In this document: piece by piece, positions 60,519 through 64,000 of the stretch
Numbering within the stretch: the stretch's first letter is position 1
Layout of the letters: each line of letters starts with the position of its first letter
Source: Paraburkholderia ferrariae NBRC 106233
GTDB lineage: Bacteria; Pseudomonadota; Gammaproteobacteria; Burkholderiales; Burkholderiaceae
Assembly: GCF_000685035.1 (NCBI RefSeq)
Contig: NZ_BAYB01000002.1
Span: 186,001-250,000 of the forward strand
Reading direction: 5' to 3'
DNA length: 64,000 nt
Program-made: the position numbers and the translations under genes
Notes under the pieces: model-generated
The model's database searches: none
What the model was told of the DNA's origin: nothing
What the model saw: only the letters and a program-made list of their open reading frames with translations

Positions 60519-61619
60519 TCAGGCGGACGAGGCCTTGACCCGTGCGGGCAGCAGGCGCCTGAGCGGACCGGATGCGCGCGCAACGACGAACAGCGCGCCG
60601 AGCGCGATGGCGTCGGCGGCGAGGCCGGCGGGCACGTTCAGATAGCCGTCGGTGTACCAGTAGAGCACCGAGTCGATGACGAGCGAGATCACCGCGCCCG
60701 CCACGAACGAGACGAGCCCCTTGCGGCCGACCAGCCCGATCCACGGCAGCGCCCGCGCGATGCGCCGTGCCCAGCCGAGCCGGATCACATGCGCCGTGAG
60801 CCATGCGATGCCGAGGAAGTTGAGCGCGCGGAACCAGGCGAGGTTGCGCTTGAAATCGGCATCGAGCGCGATATTGCCAGGATGCAGGCGGTACGCGGCG
60901 GCGGCCGCGACAATGCCGAGCGCCGCGAGCGTGACGACCCAGCCGAGCCGGTGCGCGCGCGTGCGCTGGAAAACGGGCTGCGCCTGGGCGAGCGCGCCGA
61001 GGACGAACAGCAACTGCCAGGCGAGCGGGTTGAAGTCCCATTGCATGTCGGGCGCGTGCGGCAGGTGCGGCGTGGCGAGCGGCGCGAGCGCCCACAGCGC
61101 CACGCTGCCCGCAAGCAGCAGCCAGGGCTTCGAGCGCGCGAGCGGCAGCGCCAGCGGCGCGGCGAGGGCGAAGCACGCATACATGGGCAGCACGCCGGCC
61201 AGGTAGGGCTGGCGGCGCAGCAGCACGATGTCGCGCAGGGCGGCGGCGGGGGCGAGCGCGAGGTCGTCGAGGTCGGTGACGGCGAGATTCGGCGCATCGA
61301 CGTCGCAGGCGAGCAGGACGGCCGAGACCAGCAGCATCAGGAGTGCGGTGACCACGAAGGCGCGGTAGATCTCGAACGCGCGGCGGATGAAACGCTGGCG
61401 CGCCGCGGCTTCGGTGCGGCGCTCGCACAGTGCGGCCCAGGCGGTGGCCGTGGCAAAGCCGCCGAGAAAGACGAACACCTCCGCCGCGTCGCACAGCGCG
61501 TAAGCGTGCAGGGTGACGCGCGACACGATGCTGCCGCCGATGTGATCGACGACGATGATGAGCAGGACGAGACCGCGGAAAAAATCGAGTTCGACGAGAC
61601 GGCTGGATGACTGTGGCAT
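60519..61619 (-). CDS. opgC: OpgC-domain membrane protein (acyl/succinyltransferase-like)
   Basis: 366 residues from the ATG at 61619 (MPQSSSRLVELDFFRGLVLLIIVVDHIGGSIVSRVTL). The motif ELDFFRGLVLLIIVVDH with its His is the signature of the OpgC/acyltransferase-3-like fold that succinylates osmoregulated periplasmic glucans. Ten hydrophobic helices follow. The next gene downstream is a secreted esterase 84 bp away, so the pair may modify and demodify an envelope polymer. I use the opgC name only for the domain; no opgGH genes are in view. Confidence 0.8.
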   Translation of the reverse strand: MPQSSSRLVELDFFRGLVLLIIVVDHIGGSIVSRVTLHAYALCDAAEVFVFLGGFATATAWAALCERRTEAAARQRFIRRAFEIYRAFVVTALLMLLVSAVLLACDVDAPNLAVTDLDDLALAPAAALRDIVLLRRQPYLAGVLPMYACFALAAPLALPLARSKPWLLLAGSVALWALAPLATPHLPHAPDMQWDFNPLAWQLLFVLGALAQAQPVFQRTRAHRLGWVVTLAALGIVAAAAAYRLHPGNIALDADFKRNLAWFRALNFLGIAWLTAHVIRLGWARRIARALPWIGLVGRKGLVSFVAGAVISLVIDSVLYWYTDGYLNVPAGLAADAIALGALFVVARASGPLRRLLPARVKASSA

Positions 61620-62264
61620 GGATCGGGCGATGGGGCCGGCCGGGGCGCAACCGGCAGGCGCCGCGGTGCGGCGCTGCCTGACACGGTGGCACGGTTGCAC
61701 GGTGGCAGGGCGGGGCGGGGCAGCCGGCGGGCGCGAATGGCTGAAACGGACCAGGTGGGTCGCGGGCAGAACAGGAGTGACCCGCAGCGGGTGCCGGGGT
61801 TCCCTGCCGGGTCGCTACCTGAGGCCCGGGTGATTTCGCGCAATACTACATTAATTTCAAAATGCTTTCAGTGTGGGCGCGCGCCAGTTCAAGTTTTACC
61901 GGCCCCCTGCCGATAAGGGATTGTGGCTGGCATGGGGCCGCATTGCCTTGCGGGCACCGCAGGCGCCTCCGAATTCCACGATTTAACAGTTGTATCAGAA
62001 TGTGAGCCGCGCCCGGATGTTTGTGAAATGCGCTTTACAATGCCAGCTCAATTTTGAGATTGTGATCGTCCGCCGGAGGCGGGCGATGTCGTGAAATAGA
62101 GGCTCTTTCTTCGAAGAAGAGGGCTGATCGGATGTAAATCGAAGCGGACCGGGCGGCGATGAGCGCCGGGTCAACGCGACGCAGGGAGCGCGCCAGACGC
62201 CGCACACCGCGCCGCGCGCACCTGCGCATCGGGTGCCGTCCGCCGCGATAGAAAGGAGGTGAAG
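61620..62264. other. long intergenic region between opgC-like and nlpD-like genes
   Basis: 645 bp. The right half (61830-62130) is AT-richer, with TACATTAATTTCAAAATGCTTTC and a near-palindrome (ctctttcttcgaagaagag, 62103-62121) that could be a hairpin or operator. The last bases before the lipoprotein gene hold a perfect AAGGAGGTGA. The open frame 61686-61916 is arginine/glycine-rich and not credible as a gene. No other feature supported. Confidence 0.55.
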
Positions 62265-63143
62265 ATGTTCAGCGATCGAAGCGGCCGGCGTGCCGGCGCT
62301 CTGAAGACGCTGCGGGCCGGCGTGGGTATCGTCGGTATCGCGGCTCTCGTGGCGGGTTGTGCCAACCCCGGCCAGCAGCAACCGCCGCAGCCGCCGCAAC
62401 CGCAGCCGGAACCGTCTGCGTCGGCCAGCCCGGCTTCGGGCGCCGCCGCCTCGGACGGGACCCAGGCGGCAGCGCAGCAGGCCAGCCAGGCACCGACCAC
62501 CCAGGTCGTGACGAAAACGACGTGGGTGCGCGTGCGGCGCGGCGATTCGCTGCAGCGCATCGCGCAGGCGCATAACGTCAGCGTGAAGGATCTGGAAAGC
62601 TGGAATCACATCAAACATGGCCGCCTGCGTACCGGCCAGTCGCTGCGGATCGTTTCGAAGCAGACGATTACCGTGCAGGCTGCCGCTCCGGGGGCCGCGC
62701 CGGCCGGCGCGGCAGGCGGGGCGAATGCCGCGGCGAACCGCGAAGTCTCCGCCGAGGTGGCGCGTCATGCCCGCAGCGTCACGCTCGCGTGGCCCGCGCA
62801 AGGCCAGGTGGTCGAAGGCTTCCAGGCGGGCGAAACGCGCGGCATCGAGATTGCCGGCAAGGCGGGCGACCCCGTGCGCGCCGCCGCGGACGGCAAGGTC
62901 ATGTATGCCGGCACCGGCCTGAACGAGTACGGCAGCCTCATCATCGTCCAGCACAACAAGGACTTCCTGACCGCCTACTCGCACAACCGGCGCCTGCTGG
63001 TGAAGACGGGCGATACGGTTCGCCAGGGCCAGCAGATCGCCGAGATGGGCAGCGAGAACAACGACCGGGTGGCGGTGCTGTTCGAAGTGCGCCGCGACGG
63101 CAAGCCGGTCGATCCGATGCCGTATTTGCCGCCGCAGAGCTGA
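62265..63143 (+). CDS. nlpD: NlpD-like LysM/LytM lipoprotein with degenerate metallopeptidase site
   Basis: 292 residues from the ATG at 62265, preceded by a perfect Shine-Dalgarno. The signal ends in the lipobox LVAGC (Cys lipidated). A Pro/Gln/Ala linker leads to a LysM (WVRVRRGDSLQRIAQAHNVSVKDLESWN) and then a LytM-like domain. The zinc ligands are altered: the H-x3-D region reads RGIEIAG and the HxH has only one His (AYSHNRR). This is the same loss seen in E. coli NlpD, which activates amidase AmiC rather than cutting peptidoglycan. Role: division amidase activator at the outer membrane. Confidence 0.88.
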   Translation: MFSDRSGRRAGALKTLRAGVGIVGIAALVAGCANPGQQQPPQPPQPQPEPSASASPASGAAASDGTQAAAQQASQAPTTQVVTKTTWVRVRRGDSLQRIAQAHNVSVKDLESWNHIKHGRLRTGQSLRIVSKQTITVQAAAPGAAPAGAAGGANAAANREVSAEVARHARSVTLAWPAQGQVVEGFQAGETRGIEIAGKAGDPVRAAADGKVMYAGTGLNEYGSLIIVQHNKDFLTAYSHNRRLLVKTGDTVRQGQQIAEMGSENNDRVAVLFEVRRDGKPVDPMPYLPPQS

Positions 63144-63170
63144 CGATCTCGGGGTCCGGGCCGGTGCGGG

Positions 63171-63199
63171 CCAGTCGGGCGATCGACTCGCCCGACTGG
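63171..63199. terminator. strong stem-loop terminator between nlpD-like and prpF
   Basis: CCAGTCGGGCGA (63171-63182) and TCGCCCGACTGG (63188-63199) form a perfect 12-bp stem with a 5-base loop, followed by TTTCG on the plus strand. It sits between the convergent nlpD-like stop (63143) and the prpF stop (63246) and can serve both. Confidence 0.75.
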
Positions 63200-63245
63200 T
63201 TTCGTCGCTGCCCGGGAACGAACGCCCGGTACGCCCGGCGGCGTG

Positions 63246-64000
63246 TCAGAACGCGTCGCCCGGCACCCTCACCCAGCCTTCCATCAGCACGCGCGCGCTG
63301 CGGCTCATGATCGCCTTCCTGACGGTCCATGCGCCGTTTTCCTCGCTGGCTTCGGCGCCCACGCGCAGCGTGCCCGAGGGGTGGCCGAAGCGCACCGCGT
63401 TGCGCTCGCCGCCGCCCGCCGCGAGATTCACGAGCGTGCCGGGAATCGCTGCCGCCGTGCCGATCGCCACGGCCGCCGTGCCCATCATCGCGTGGTGCAG
63501 CTTGCCCATCGACATCGCCCGCACGAGCAGGTCCACGTCTTCCGCGCCCACCGGTTTGCCGCTCGACGCCGTATAGCCCTGCGGCTTCGCGACGAAGGCG
63601 ATTTTCGGCGTGTGCTGGCGCGTGGCGATCTCGTCGAGGTTCTTGATGAGGCCCATGCGCAGCGCGCCATACGCGCGGATCGTTTCGAACTTCCTGAGCG
63701 CATCGGCGTCGCCGTTGATGGCGTCCTGCAACTCGGTGCCGGTATAGCCGATGGCCTCGGCGTTCACGAAGATCGTCGGGATGCCCGCGTTGATCATCGT
63801 GGCCTTGAGCGTGCCCACGCCGGGCACCTCGAGGTCGTCCACGAGCTGGCCCGTGGGGAACATCGCGCCGCCCGCGCCTTCTTCTTCGGCGGCGGGGTCG
63901 AGAAATTCGAGTTGCACTTCGGCGGCCGGGAAGGTCACGCCGTCCAGCTCGAAGTCGCCGGTTTCCTGCACCGCGCCGTTCGTGATCGGCACGTGCGCCA
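63246..64000 (-). CDS. prpF: 2-methylaconitate isomerase PrpF (5' end outside window)
   Basis: About 251 residues visible of a protein that continues past 64000. The motif VPITNGAVQETGDFELDGVTFPAAEVQLEFLDP and later KIAFVAKPQGYTASSGK, MSMGKLHHAMMGTAAVAIGTAAAIPGT and AVRFGHPSGTLRVGA are those of PrpF, close to DapF-fold isomerases. In betaproteobacteria prpF accompanies acnD, prpB, prpC in the 2-methylcitrate pathway for propionyl-CoA. The rest of that operon should lie to the right. The visible part seems intact and ends normally. Confidence 0.92.
   Translation of the reverse strand, partial: AHVPITNGAVQETGDFELDGVTFPAAEVQLEFLDPAAEEEGAGGAMFPTGQLVDDLEVPGVGTLKATMINAGIPTIFVNAEAIGYTGTELQDAINGDADALRKFETIRAYGALRMGLIKNLDEIATRQHTPKIAFVAKPQGYTASSGKPVGAEDVDLLVRAMSMGKLHHAMMGTAAVAIGTAAAIPGTLVNLAAGGGERNAVRFGHPSGTLRVGAEASEENGAWTVRKAIMSRSARVLMEGWVRVPGDAF

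Noticed and set aside
61686..61916. 76-codon open frame in the long gap before the nlpD-like gene
   Set aside because: Composition as expected from GC-rich noncoding DNA and no support from motifs.
62265..63143. Active LytM endopeptidase
   Set aside because: Two of the expected zinc ligands are replaced, as in NlpD, so an activator role is more likely than hydrolysis.

Overview
The window reads as an ordinary chromosomal stretch from a high-GC betaproteobacterium of the Burkholderia/Paraburkholderia type. I base this on the strongly GC-biased codon use, a DUF3331 protein (a family I know from Burkholderiaceae), a BetR-domain regulator, a cyanide-insensitive-type bd oxidase with a DUF2474 peptide, a class II ribonucleotide reductase and prpF. 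I see no rRNA, tRNA, CRISPR array, insertion sequence, integrase or phage gene. The first 84 bases are the tail of one gene, and prpF runs off the right end.

Layout. Positions 1-5300 hold small metabolic and regulatory genes: a GlxA-type regulator, a Tat-exported DJ-1/PfpI protein, an SDR lacking its catalytic Tyr, a VOC protein behind a palindrome, and an EamA exporter. Positions 5440-14449 hold a LysR gene and then a six-gene minus-strand iron operon: OprB-type porin, exported beta-propeller protein, EfeB-type dye-decolourising peroxidase, and an Fbp-type Fe(III) ABC importer. A near-perfect Fur box lies upstream of the porin. Positions 14629-24751 hold arylamine N-acetyltransferase, a methyltransferase, a cytochrome bd (CIO) operon with an Anr/FNR-like box, a urea transporter-aldolase-tautomerase operon, a Kch-type K+ channel and an MscS channel. 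Positions 24844-30512 hold a GNAT, an EamA transporter divergent from a MocR regulator (with a striking palindrome and tandem repeats between them), and a DHA2 efflux pump divergent from its TetR regulator.

Positions 30729-41460 hold photolyase, a receiver-only regulator, a Zur-like repressor, a GST, a NERD-helicase fusion, a phosphoribosyltransferase-HAD fusion, and a sensory module: exported molybdopterin-fold protein, hybrid histidine kinase and BetR-REC regulator, with a C39-like peptidase beside it. Positions 41467-50917 hold LysR, zinc alcohol dehydrogenase, AraC, a hydroxyacid dehydrogenase, an exported choloylglycine-hydrolase-family enzyme, a globin-GAF-EAL protein and an MHS-type transporter. 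Positions 50999-57521 hold a CoA-transferase and acyl-CoA dehydrogenase pair divergent from a LysR, then nrdJ. The remainder holds DUF3331, an AI-2E-family transporter, an exported esterase, an OpgC-like membrane protein, an NlpD-type lipoprotein and prpF.

The best candidates for something not well described are the Fur-controlled porin/propeller/peroxidase/ABC iron operon, the SUOX-like/hybrid kinase/BetR-REC module, the PRTase-HAD fusion beside the NERD helicase, and the urea-transporter operon without urease. All functional assignments come from reading motifs by eye; no database search was possible.
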